From Pseudomonadota bacterium (GTDB taxonomy: Bacteria > Desulfobacterota > Desulfobacteria > Desulfobacterales > Desulfolunaceae): a stretch of 64,000 nt of DNA. The notes beneath the pieces are model-generated. The model was given only the letters and a program-made list of their open reading frames with translations. It made no database searches and had not been told where the DNA came from. The number at the start of each line of letters is the position of its first letter. The stretch's first letter is position 1. Below, piece by piece: positions 1 through 7,170 of the stretch. The translations under genes were made by a program, and so were the position numbers. Location: the NCBI GenBank assembly GCA_018818835.1, contig JAHIRD010000070.1:1-64000 (forward strand), in the 5' to 3' direction.

Positions 1-3
1 AAA

Positions 4-852
4 ATGATGAAGCTGAGGAATTTGTCGTTTCGAACCGAAGGCTGTTATCTGCAAGCCGTTGAAAAACTCTCAAAGTATTGCAAGAAATCACCGGATAAGA
101 TCACACCCGAAGAGGTTCAGGACTATCTGGTCATGCTTCAAGTGGAAAAAAATCTGTCGTTCAGTACCTGCAATCAGGCACGATCCGGCATTGTGTTTTT
201 TTTCAGGTATGTAATGAAAGACAAACGTCTGGATGTAGAGCTTCCAAAACGGAAATCGGAAAAAAGAATAGTAGAAATCCTGAGCCAGGGCGAGGTGGTC
301 CGGCTTTTGGATGCCACGACGAATTTTCGTGATCGTTTGATATTCGAGCTGATTTACTCGGCGGGATTGCGGGGTAATGAAGCATTGAACTTGAAAGTAT
401 CCCATATCGACAACGCACGGATGATCATCCGGATTGTTCAGGCCAAAGGACACAAGGATCGGCATGTGACCTTATCTCAAACGGTATTGCATCGGCTTCG
501 ACAGTACCGGCAATCATGCAATCCTGAGGCGTATCTGTTCCCATCCGAAAATGAAATATCAGGCAAACCCATATCCATTTCAGCGGTCCAAAAACAGTTT
601 GCCAAGGCAAAGAAAAAAGCAGGGATCACCAAAACCGGCAGTCTGCATATGCTGCGGCACAGTTACGCCACTCATCTTCTTGAATCGGGCTACGATCCGA
701 GTGTCATTCAACGCCTTTTGGGACATTCGCAGATTGCAACAACCATGAAGTATTTGCATACGACATGCAAACCCGCCCAAGTGGTTAGTCCTTTGGATAT
801 GATTTACATCAAAAAGGAACTGCCCTGGGGGGATGATGACTCAGATAAATAA
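4..852 (+). CDS. Tyrosine recombinase of the IS91-type element
   Basis: Site-specific tyrosine recombinase (phage integrase family). It has an N-terminal SAM-like core-binding domain (about residues 5-85) and a catalytic domain. The catalytic set is visible: Arg123 in GLRGNE, Lys148 in AKGHKD, His215 and Arg218 in HMLRHS, His241 in LLGHS and the nucleophile Tyr250 in TMKYLH. All six are intact, so it is probably active. The reading frame is open to the window edge (an AAA codon precedes the two start ATGs), and relatives usually have about ten more N-terminal residues, so the true start may lie upstream. The gene overlaps the transposase gene by 20 bp, implying coupled translation. Its role in transposition of this IS91 subgroup is not established. 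Confidence 0.85.
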   Translation: MMKLRNLSFRTEGCYLQAVEKLSKYCKKSPDKITPEEVQDYLVMLQVEKNLSFSTCNQARSGIVFFFRYVMKDKRLDVELPKRKSEKRIVEILSQGEVVRLLDATTNFRDRLIFELIYSAGLRGNEALNLKVSHIDNARMIIRIVQAKGHKDRHVTLSQTVLHRLRQYRQSCNPEAYLFPSENEISGKPISISAVQKQFAKAKKKAGITKTGSLHMLRHSYATHLLESGYDPSVIQRLLGHSQIATTMKYLHTTCKPAQVVSPLDMIYIKKELPWGDDDSDK

Positions 853-2089
853 TGATTGCCGTGCATCACCTGACAAAACCGCACCGCATTCCCCGGAACT
901 GGCCGATATCCTGAGGCGCCATATCTCCGACTACCGACAGCATTACGCACTTCATCCGGAACACTACAAAGTGGTGGGGGATATCATGCAATGCCGGACA
1001 GCCTATCTCGGGGGCCATATGCATCACTGCAGCGCCTGCGATAAAGAGCTGAATGTATATAATTCATGCCGGAACCGCCATTGCCCCAAATGTCAGACCA
1101 TGACCAAGGCCAAATGGCTGGAAGACCGCAAGGCAGAACTTCTTCCGGTCACCTATTTTCATTCTGTGTTTACCTTACCCCACGACATCAATCCGGTGGC
1201 CTTGTGTAACAAGCGCAAGGTTTACGGAATTTTATTTCAAGCCGTATCGAAAACCCTGTTGAAGTTCGGCAGAAATCCGGAAAACGGGCTTGAGGGAAAA
1301 CTTGGGGTGATCGCCATTTTGCACACCTGGAACCAGAGACTCGAAGATCACATCCACCTGCATGGCGTCATCCCCGGCGGCGTGTTGTCATTTGACCACA
1401 CGGCCTTCCGGCCCTGTGCCCATGATTTTCTTTTTCCTGTGAAGGCCTTATCCAAAGTGTTTCGTGGTATTTTTATGGAGCTTTTTGTTGCGGCCTTTGA
1501 AAAAGGTGAGCTGATTTTCCCCGGCAGAACCGAGTGCTTTGGAACAAAAAGCGGGTTTAAAAAACTTAGGAAAACGCTCTGGTCAAAGGCTTGGGTCGTG
1601 TATGCCAAAAAGCCCTTTGACGGTCCCAAGGATGTTCTGGGTTACATTGCACGATACACCCATCGGGTGGCCATTTCGAATCATAGGATTGTGGCGTGCG
1701 AAGGAGGCAAGGTCACCTTTAATTACCGAAACAGAAAAGCAAACACCATTGAAAATGAAACCATTGATGCCGTAGAATTCATCCGCCGGTTTCTTCTGCA
1801 TGCGGTTCCCCCGAACTTCATGCGGATACGGCATTACGGTTTGTTCGCAAACCGGAATAAAAAAGCCAACATCAACCGGTGCCGGACTCTTTTGGGCATC
1901 AAAGGCGATTTGCCCCAACGGGTAAAAAAATCCGTTGAACAACTGATGCTGGAGCTCACCGGAAACGATATCAGTCGCTGTCCTTTTTGTAAAAAAGGCG
2001 TCATGAAGCAGATGATGACCATCCCACGGTTCAGCGGTCCCGGCTCCCATGAACTCCTGAACCGCAGAGCAGGAAAGGATTCGTCATGA
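833..2089 (+). CDS. IS91-family HUH/Y2 transposase
   Basis: Rolling-circle transposase of the IS91/IS801 type, 418 residues, full length for the family. An N-terminal zinc ribbon is visible (Cys66, Cys69, Cys79, Cys84, Cys87 in HCSAC and CRNRHCPKC). The metal-binding HUH-like motif is EDHIHLHG (His173/175/177). Candidate nucleophiles are Tyr271 and Tyr275 in YIARYTHR, matching the paired-tyrosine arrangement. A second Cys pair (CPFC, 383-386) lies near the C-terminus. No frameshift or stop interrupts it. It starts inside the preceding recombinase gene (20-bp overlap), so the two are probably co-translated. It would nick and move the element by replicative single-strand transfer. Confidence 0.9.
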   Translation: MMTQINNDCRASPDKTAPHSPELADILRRHISDYRQHYALHPEHYKVVGDIMQCRTAYLGGHMHHCSACDKELNVYNSCRNRHCPKCQTMTKAKWLEDRKAELLPVTYFHSVFTLPHDINPVALCNKRKVYGILFQAVSKTLLKFGRNPENGLEGKLGVIAILHTWNQRLEDHIHLHGVIPGGVLSFDHTAFRPCAHDFLFPVKALSKVFRGIFMELFVAAFEKGELIFPGRTECFGTKSGFKKLRKTLWSKAWVVYAKKPFDGPKDVLGYIARYTHRVAISNHRIVACEGGKVTFNYRNRKANTIENETIDAVEFIRRFLLHAVPPNFMRIRHYGLFANRNKKANINRCRTLLGIKGDLPQRVKKSVEQLMLELTGNDISRCPFCKKGVMKQMMTIPRFSGPGSHELLNRRAGKDSS

Positions 2090-2479
2090 TCTGAACCCGG
2101 CAGCGTCATCCATTTTTTTATTGAAACATGCATCATCAGGTGTAACCGGAGAGGTGTTTGTGACCGTTGGCTTTTCGGCAGAAACTCAGCCCGATTCTAA
2201 AAAAGATCTCTTCGGATGGATCTTGGGAGGTTATAATTTTAGGAATAACGTCCAGGCTTGTTGCCTGAAAAGAAACACTTGAAACATCACAAAATCAATC
2301 GCTGAAAAAATAACCCGCGATTAAATCCCCATAGTAACGTTCGCTGTCTCAGGCGACTCAGTCCAACAAGCTTTATAAAGCATCCCATTGACATTTCGAT
2401 TGATTTTTATCTTAGTTTCTGTAAAGTTTGATAAACTGTTCGTCCTTGTTGGACATGGGACGCTTTATAAAACTATACG
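2090..2479. other. Gap between transposase and intron ORF
   Basis: No gene is seen in these 390 bases. They should contain the right end (oriIS) of the IS91-type element and the junction with the group II intron fragment. The only clear structure is the pair of inverted repeats at 2361-2473, listed separately. Confidence 0.5.
2361..2473. repeat. Interleaved inverted repeats at element junction
   Basis: GTCCAACAAG (2361-2370) is a perfect 10-bp inverted match to CTTGTTGGAC (2445-2454). The following GCTTTATAAAGCATCCCA (2370-2387) is an inverted match with 16 of 18 positions to 2456-2473. The order is A-B-A'-B', which is interleaved rather than nested. The outer words also fit the integron core patterns RYYYAAC and GTTRRRY. 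It may be the IS91 end, a recombination site, or a pseudoknot-like DNA or RNA fold. Confidence 0.5.
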
Positions 2480-3244
2480 ATGGAACAATTATCCAATAAG
2501 ATACAAGACAAACGCTTTCTAAGATATATTCGAAGGATGTTTAAGGCAGGTATTCTCAGTAATGGAGAATTAACAGTAAGTGACGAAGGAGTGCCACAAG
2601 GTAGTGTCTGTAGCCCAATATTAGCCAATATCTATGCTCATTATGCACTTGATGACTGGTTTAACGGGACCGTTAAGAACTATTGTAAAGGTAGTGTTGA
2701 AATTATTCGCTATGCAGATGATGCAGTTATCTGTTGTGAAAATGCAAAAGATGCGGAAAGAATCAGGTCAGCTCTGCCAAAACGTTTATCTAAATTCAAA
2801 CTTGAGTTGAATAAAGACAAAACCAAAACAATTGTTTTTAACAGGTTTGAGAAGGAGAACAGTGAATCATTCGACTTTTTAGGATTCACATTTTACCTTG
2901 GATTAACAAAGGGTGGCATGGTTGTACCAAAACTAAAAAGCTGTGGTAAGAAATTAAGAAGTAAACTTACCAAAGTGAATTTATGGTGCAAAGATAATCG
3001 GAATACTTACCCATTACCGGAATTATGGAAATCTTTTTGTAGAAAATTAAGAGGACATGCTCAATATTACGGCATATCCTTTAATTCGAAAGCTGTTCAA
3101 GGCTTTATCCTTAAATCTGTAAAGATATTTTTCAAATGGATGAACAGGCGTAGTCAGAGGAAATCGATGACTTTTGAAAAGTTTTCACTGTTTCTATTGA
3201 AATTTCCGCCTCCAAAGGCAAAAATATACCATAGGTTATTTTGA
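2480..3244 (+). pseudogene. Group II intron reverse transcriptase/maturase, 5'-truncated
   Basis: C-terminal part of a group II intron-encoded protein. Visible are RT block 4 (VPQGSVCSPILANIY, about residues 38-52), the catalytic YADD (78-81), the following palm and thumb blocks (FDFLGFTF) and a maturase X domain with the NRRSQRKS motif. The protein ends without an HNH endonuclease domain. RT blocks 0-3, including the first catalytic aspartate, are missing, and an in-frame stop (2468-2470) precedes the ATG, so this fragment cannot be an active RT. The AT-rich composition differs from the housekeeping region. The missing half may have been separated by the IS91-type element and lie left of the window. 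Confidence 0.85.
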
Positions 3245-3272
3245 ATACCAAATTATACAAAGATATAATCGT

Positions 3273-3345
3273 GAGCCTATTGCCTTAATTGGGCACGATG
3301 GGTTCTAACGGGGATTACCTCAGGTGACTGTGGTTTTTACCCAAT
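3273..3345 (+). ncRNA. Group II intron domains V and VI
   Basis: Domain V is a 34-nt hairpin at 3273-3306. It begins GAGCC with the AGC triad, has a short terminal loop around TTAATT, carries a CACGA bulge region and closes with GGGTTC. After a 3-nt linker (AAC), domain VI at 3310-3342 has a GGG/CCC base, a CAG-GTGA-CTG tip with a GNRA-type tetraloop, and an unpaired A at 3339 that fits the branch-point. The intron probably ends in AAT at 3343-3345. This is 28 nt past the RT stop codon, as expected for a group II intron. Confidence 0.8.
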
Positions 3346-3394
3346 GCTGCTGAAAAGCACGAACTGACCAAAAATATAAAGCTTAAATACAGTC

Positions 3395-3634
3395 ATGTCA
3401 TATTGGAATTACAGAATTATTCGTAAATACCACAAGGAAAGTGATACAGATACTTTTCACGTTCATGAGGTATACTATAATGATGAGAATCAGATCGAGG
3501 GCTGGACAGAATCAGCTTGTGCACCAATGGGCGAAACCCTTTCAGAGTTGAAAGAGGATATTGAGCTGTTTTTAAAAGCTTTTGAAAAACCTGTTCTATT
3601 TGAAAAATTGAAAACAGTAAAGAATTATTGGTAG
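3395..3634 (+). CDS. Conserved small protein, function unknown
   Basis: A 79-residue acidic protein beginning MSYWNYRIIRK, with a central HEVYYNDENQIEGWTE stretch and a leucine-rich C-terminal half (LSELKEDIELFLKAFEKPVL). I recall similar small proteins (NYR motif, HEVYYD, GWTE, PVL ending) in cyanobacteria and proteobacteria, all uncharacterised. It has no signal peptide and no membrane segment. It lies between the intron end and the first attC-like site, so it may be a mobile cassette gene. No clear Shine-Dalgarno sequence is seen. Its function cannot be assigned. Confidence 0.6.
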   Translation: MSYWNYRIIRKYHKESDTDTFHVHEVYYNDENQIEGWTESACAPMGETLSELKEDIELFLKAFEKPVLFEKLKTVKNYW

Positions 3635-3651
3635 AAGATACTGCAATTATC

Positions 3652-3782
3652 TGTTAACAAGGCTGTTTCACTCGGATCGGGCTACAGCGGCGCGTTTTTT
3701 GAGCGGTGTTTTGGTTCAAATTTTTTCGTTTATCGGCGGTCTTCATTTTGCGCCGTCCGTCCGGTGAACAGCAGCGTTCTGC
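3652..3782 (+). other. attC-like hairpin site 1
   Basis: About 130 bases that fold end to end. An AAC core (3656-3658) faces GTTCTGC (3776-3782). GCTGTTTCAC (3662-3671) pairs with GTGAACAGC (3764-3772) leaving one T unpaired. CGGA (3673-3676) pairs with TCCG (3760-3763), and CGGCGC (3688-3693) pairs with GCGCCG (3750-3755). The unpaired bases are all on the left arm, as in integron attC sites. Short spacers (3 nt) and a GTTCTGC rather than GTTRRRY core make it non-canonical. Confidence 0.45.
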
Positions 3783-3797
3783 ACATAGAAACCTCAC

Positions 3798-3828
3798 TTG
3801 ACGTCATTTATATAGTATGATATATAAT
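3798..3828 (+). promoter_or_regulatory. Promoter of PIN toxin-antitoxin pair
   Basis: TTGACG (3798-3803) and TATAAT (3823-3828) are 19 bp apart in AT-rich DNA. The predicted start of transcription falls at or beside the ATG (3834), so the mRNA would be leaderless or nearly so. No ribosome-binding site precedes the ATG. Confidence 0.5.
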
Positions 3829-3833
3829 ACCAT

Positions 3834-4253
3834 ATGAAAATTGTTATCGATACAAATGTTTTAGTTTCATCGTTAAAATCACGGCGCGGAGCATCTTATA
3901 AACTGATTTCGATTCTTCCTAATCAGAATATTGTACCCGTTCTTTCAGTACCTTTGGTTGTTGAATACGAAGCCGTCTTAAAAAGAGCTGATTTGATAAC
4001 TGAAATATCACACAAAGACATTGAAACTTTTATTGATTATCTTTGTAATCTTTCAGAATTTCAGGATATTTACTTTTTATGGCGACCCTTTTTAGCCGAT
4101 CCTTTTGATGACCATATCTTAGAAGTGGCCGTAGCTTCAGGCTCTGATGCTATTATTACATATAATAAACGAGATTTTAGAGGCATCGAAAAATTTGGTT
4201 TAGAACTTCTTGATCCAAAAGAAATTTTGATCGAGATAGGAGAATTATCATGA
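3834..4253 (+). CDS. PIN-domain toxin (COG1569 type)
   Basis: A 139-residue PIN-domain ribonuclease, probably the toxin of a type II toxin-antitoxin pair. The N-terminal strand MKIVIDTNVLVSSL carries the first acidic residue (Asp6). Others are Glu44 (VVEYE), Asp89/Asp92/Asp93 (ADPFDD) and Asp105 or Asp114 (GSDAII, NKRDF), matching the acidic Mg2+ site of PIN nucleases. The protein is full length for the PIN_3 subgroup. It overlaps the antitoxin gene by 4 bp (ATGA), so translation is coupled, with the toxin gene first. It lies between two attC-like sites, like a mobile cassette. The RNA target is unknown. Confidence 0.85.
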   Translation: MKIVIDTNVLVSSLKSRRGASYKLISILPNQNIVPVLSVPLVVEYEAVLKRADLITEISHKDIETFIDYLCNLSEFQDIYFLWRPFLADPFDDHILEVAVASGSDAIITYNKRDFRGIEKFGLELLDPKEILIEIGELS

Positions 4254-4489
4254 GTACTTTAAGTTTAAGATTACCTAATTCACTTCATGAGAAATTACGC
4301 CAGTTGGCAAAACAGGAAGGGATTTCAATTAATCAATTTATTGCTTCCGCTGCAGCTGAAAAAATGGCTTCTTTACTAACCGAAAGTTATCTCAGGAATA
4401 GAGCTAAAAAAGCCGATTATAATAAATTCAAAGCTGTTTTAGATAAAGTCCCAGATGTTGAACCAGAGGAACGCGATAAAATAGAATAG
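4250..4489 (+). CDS. Ribbon-helix-helix (HicB/CopG-like) antitoxin
   Basis: A 79-residue protein whose N-terminus (STLSLRLPNSLHEKLRQLA) is a typical ribbon-helix-helix strand and helix, followed by GISINQFIASAAAEKMA as the second helix. The charged C-terminal tail (about residues 50-79) would wrap the toxin. It overlaps the PIN toxin gene by 4 bp. In this family the N-terminal domain binds operator DNA and the tail neutralises the toxin, so it probably represses its own promoter at 3798-3828. The exact subfamily (HicB-like or CopG-like) is not certain. Confidence 0.8.
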   Translation: MSTLSLRLPNSLHEKLRQLAKQEGISINQFIASAAAEKMASLLTESYLRNRAKKADYNKFKAVLDKVPDVEPEERDKIE

Positions 4490-4494
4490 TTTAT

Positions 4495-4621
4495 GCAGAA
4501 CAAGCGGTTACTATAGATCGCAGGGGCGGAGCCGCTTTAAATTATTTGAATAAATACGGCATTCTATCATTTATTAATTTTTTAGATAAGCCTCTGCGCC
4601 AGGAGAACCGCGACGTTCTAT
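4495..4621 (+). other. attC-like hairpin site 2
   Basis: A 127-base site with the same architecture as the one at 3652-3782. GCAGAAC (4495-4501) faces GTTCTAT (4615-4621), with AGAAC pairing GTTCT. GCGGTTACT (4504-4512) pairs with AGAACCGC (4604-4611), leaving one unpaired base on the left arm. GCAGGGG (4520-4526) pairs with CCTCTGC (4591-4597) with one G-T wobble. The site starts 6 bp after the antitoxin stop codon. Spacers of 2-3 nt are shorter than in classic attC sites. Confidence 0.5.
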
Positions 4622-4696
4622 TCCCTCAATCTCACCAACTCCAAATAATGTTGACATAAGGCAGGCATAAGGCAGACAAAAGCATATATTATTAAC

Positions 4697-4954
4697 ATGA
4701 AATATTTGAATTGGAATCCTGAAAAAAACGAAATTTTAAAAAAAGATCGCGGGATATCTTTTGAGGAAATAGCCTATTTCATGGAGTCTGGGCGAGTGAT
4801 CGGAATCGAAGAAAATCCGGGGCACCCCAATCAAAAGATGAAGGATTACCACCAAATTCAGATAAAGGCAATTGAAGAAGGCATACCATATCAAACACTT
4901 ATCTCAAGTCTCGTGCATAAATATCTGAACGGTTCCCTGACTCACGGATCATAG
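4697..4954 (+). pseudogene. Collapsed toxin-antitoxin locus (toxin head, antitoxin tail)
   Basis: An 85-residue ORF that appears to be two genes fused by deletion. Residues 1-48 (from MKYLNWNPEKNE through GHPNQKM) match the N-terminal half of a BrnT-like toxin. Residues about 49-85 (DYHQIQIKAIEEGIPYQTLI onward) match the C-terminal half of the CopG-type antitoxin that normally accompanies it. The junction lies near 4841. The toxin's C-terminal half and the antitoxin's N-terminal half are missing, so a functional pair is unlikely. The family reading is from memory of typical sequences. It sits just after the second attC-like site. Confidence 0.6.
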
Positions 4955-5227
4955 GAGGGAAATAGATTTTATGTTCTTCAAAACTAACGTCATTTTTATT
5001 TGTATAAATGATGCCGGATGTGATGACATAGAGATAATCGAAAGAGATCCATACCCTGAGATGGAGTACCAAAGCCGCAGGACTTAGGTATTTGCAAAGA
5101 AACCAAAAGTGCAAGATTTTTTAAAAATCGAGCAGATAAACTTTTGGTTGGCAGTTTTGGGCACGTGATGAAAGCGCAGCTTTGAAAAGATTCCAAAATA
5201 ATAGGCCTTCTTATAACTGGACAGCAT
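4955..5227. other. Gap with possible gene remnants
   Basis: A 37-codon ORF (4971-5084, MFFKTNVIFICIN...) has no relative I recognise and no good ribosome site. After it, 5085-5227 reads as short broken frames in AT-rich DNA, consistent with a decayed cassette. No attC-like fold as clear as the two upstream was found. Confidence 0.3.
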
Positions 5228-5932
5228 ATGGCTAAAACACTGATAGAAGAAGCATCTTCAAACATGAGGCATCAGAGCGTCGACGCTGGTGATTTCGGCT
5301 CTTGGCTCGCACAGGTTCAGGCGTCGTTTAGAGGAACAGACGGAACCGTCGTACCGTGTGGCGACTGTCGGGGTTGTTGTACATCTTCCCAGTTCATCCA
5401 TGTGTGTCCGCAGGAGACTCGGACGATTGTGTTCATACCAAAGAATCTGCTCGTGAAAGCACCTGGCTTGGAAGCTGGTCATATGGTTTTGGGCTTTTCT
5501 TCAGACGGATCATGCCCCATGTTTCTGGATAACATGTGTTCAATCTATGAACATCGCCCGAAGACATGCTGCGACTATGACTGCCGGGTGTTTGCCGCAG
5601 CCGGGCTTGACGCAGGAGGTCAAGAAAAGGGGCAAATTAATAAGCGCGTTCGAGCATGGCAATTTACATACTCGGCTGAGCGGGATAGTGATACGCACCA
5701 TGCAATAAAAGCAGCAGCTAAGTTCATTCAAGACCAGCGGGCTTCATTCCCCGGCGGCCGTGCACCCATTGCGCCGGGCGACATCGCTGTGTTGGCCATT
5801 AAGGTGTGCTCAGTCTTTCTGGCGCCAAAGGTAGCAATATGTGCCCCCGCAGAGATAGCCGCTGCCATTATTCGGGCAAGTCGGGAATTTGAAATGGAAC
5901 ATGCAACGTTACAACGGCGTTTCAAGGGATAA
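5228..5932 (+). CDS. YkgJ-type cysteine-cluster protein
   Basis: A 234-residue protein with the CxxCxxCC signature of the YkgJ/UPF0153 (PF03692) family: Cys44, Cys47, Cys50, Cys51 in PCGDCRGCC. More cysteines follow in GSCPMF, NMCSIY and RPKTCCDYDC. Family members are thought to bind Zn or an Fe-S cluster, but the biochemical role is unknown. The C-terminal half (ALAIKVCSVFLAP onward) is helical and not diagnostic. The start is uncertain: ATG 5228 has no ribosome site, and ATG 5264 is preceded by GAAGAAG about 12 bp upstream. GC content is higher than in the cassette genes before it. Confidence 0.7.
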   Translation: MAKTLIEEASSNMRHQSVDAGDFGSWLAQVQASFRGTDGTVVPCGDCRGCCTSSQFIHVCPQETRTIVFIPKNLLVKAPGLEAGHMVLGFSSDGSCPMFLDNMCSIYEHRPKTCCDYDCRVFAAAGLDAGGQEKGQINKRVRAWQFTYSAERDSDTHHAIKAAAKFIQDQRASFPGGRAPIAPGDIAVLAIKVCSVFLAPKVAICAPAEIAAAIIRASREFEMEHATLQRRFKG

Positions 5933-5968
5933 CCATTTACCTGAAATCAAAATTTAAAAGATTCGACG

Positions 5969-7036
5969 TCAACTGCTGAGCTTGTTGATCTGATTGGCTC
6001 GAAGCTGGCCGCAGGCCGCTGAAATATCCTTTCCCATACTTTTTCTTACAATCGCTGTATACCCCTTGTCGTGGAGAATGGACAGGAAATTCAAGATGGT
6101 TTCCTCGTCAGGTGTTTTGAACTCACAGCCTTCAAACTCATTGAACGGGATCAGGTTGATCTTTGCCTTGACCGGTGCAAGGAGCTTGGCAAGATCCAGG
6201 GCGTTTTTTTCCGAATCATTGATCCCTTTTATAAGGATGTATTCAAAGGTGATTTTTTCCCGCTTAGTCATGGGGAAACGAGCACAGGCATCGATTAGCT
6301 TTTCAATGGGATAAATCCGGTTTACTGGCATCAGTGAGGTCCGGGTTTCATTGTCCGTGGCATTGAGTGAGACCGCAAGATTGACGCCGAATCGATCTCC
6401 AAGGTCATTGAAACGTTCCACAAGGCCACAGGTGGACAGGGTTATTTTCCGTGAGGAAAATTTAAGCCCGTAATCCGAATCCATGATAATTTCAAGGGCA
6501 TCGGAAACATTGCTGAAATTGGCCAGAGGTTCTCCCATGCCCATGAAGACGATGTTCTGGAATGACTTTGCCGTGTCGGGCTCGCCTTCTTTTTTAGGGA
6601 TATCGTGGAGGATATCACGGATCTGTGAAACGATTTCACCGCTGGTGAGATTTCGTTTGAATCCACCCCGGGCCGTGAGACAGAAGCGGCAACCCTGGGC
6701 ACAACCCACCTGGCTTGAGATGCAGAGGGTGTAACGGTTTTTCCCCGGAATAAGGACGCATTCCGTATATTCTCCGTCTTCAAGGCGGAAGAGATATTTA
6801 ATTGTTCCATCAGATGATATTTCTGTGTTTGATTTTTCAAGACGATGTATGCTAAAGTTGTTTTTAAGAATCTCCCGTGTATTTTTACTGAGGTCGGTCA
6901 TCTCGTCAAACGAATCAGTCTGACGAAGATAGAGCCACTTGAAAACCTGTCCGGCGCGATAGGGTTTTTCGCCATTTTCTTGGAGCCAATCGGCTAATTT
7001 TTTTTGAGAAATTTCCTTAATGTCTTTTTTTTCCAT
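5969..7036 (-). CDS. rlmN: Dual-specificity RNA methyltransferase RlmN
   Basis: Radical-SAM enzyme that methylates C2 of A2503 in 23S rRNA and, in many bacteria, A37 of some tRNAs. The 4Fe-4S motif CxxxCxxC is visible in VGCAQGCRFCLTA. GMGEPLANF (SAM-binding) and the catalytic-cysteine region near the C-terminus (ISAACGQLRA) are present. I chose the internal ATG at 7036 (355 aa) because GGAA lies 7 bp upstream and residues from there match the family. An upstream ATG at 7087 would add 17 unlikely residues. It is transcribed divergently from ffh and stands alone, 36 bp from the YkgJ gene end. Confidence 0.93.
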   Translation of the reverse strand: MEKKDIKEISQKKLADWLQENGEKPYRAGQVFKWLYLRQTDSFDEMTDLSKNTREILKNNFSIHRLEKSNTEISSDGTIKYLFRLEDGEYTECVLIPGKNRYTLCISSQVGCAQGCRFCLTARGGFKRNLTSGEIVSQIRDILHDIPKKEGEPDTAKSFQNIVFMGMGEPLANFSNVSDALEIIMDSDYGLKFSSRKITLSTCGLVERFNDLGDRFGVNLAVSLNATDNETRTSLMPVNRIYPIEKLIDACARFPMTKREKITFEYILIKGINDSEKNALDLAKLLAPVKAKINLIPFNEFEGCEFKTPDEETILNFLSILHDKGYTAIVRKSMGKDISAACGQLRANQINKLSS

Positions 7037-7080
7037 GTATTTTCCATAAAAACCGTGTATAGTAAGGAGTTTTTTTGTTC

Positions 7081-7125
7081 TTGACATACCATTAATTTAA
7101 TTATAATTCCATGATTTTCTCATGG
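7081..7125 (+). promoter_or_regulatory. Candidate ffh promoter with palindrome at +1
   Basis: TTGACA (7081-7086) and TATAAT (7102-7107) are separated by 15 bp, slightly short. The expected start is near 7114, inside an inverted repeat CCATGA-TTTTC-TCATGG (7109-7125). The palindrome may be an operator or a 5' mRNA hairpin. Confidence 0.4.
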
Positions 7126-7170
7126 TGTTGAATTGTTGGTCGTTTAGGGTGAGGTCTGGTATCTGAAATT

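Larger units (their letters stand above)
1..2444 (+). mobile_element. IS91-type element, right-hand part
   Basis: Two overlapping plus-strand genes, a tyrosine recombinase and a zinc-ribbon HUH (IS91/IS801-type) transposase, form the usual gene pair of one IS91 subgroup. The left end lies outside the window. The right end is not fixed: IS91 elements insert next to GTTC or CTTG tetranucleotides, and GTTC (2439-2442) and CTTG (2445-2448) lie just before a truncated group II intron ORF, so the boundary near 2444 is inferred. The element may have inserted into the intron ORF. Confidence 0.6.

Noticed and set aside
3245-3394. Intron-attC targeting by a class C group II intron
   Set aside because: An attC-like 3' exon was looked for after 3345, but the sequence there does not fold like the two sites downstream, so the link is not claimed.
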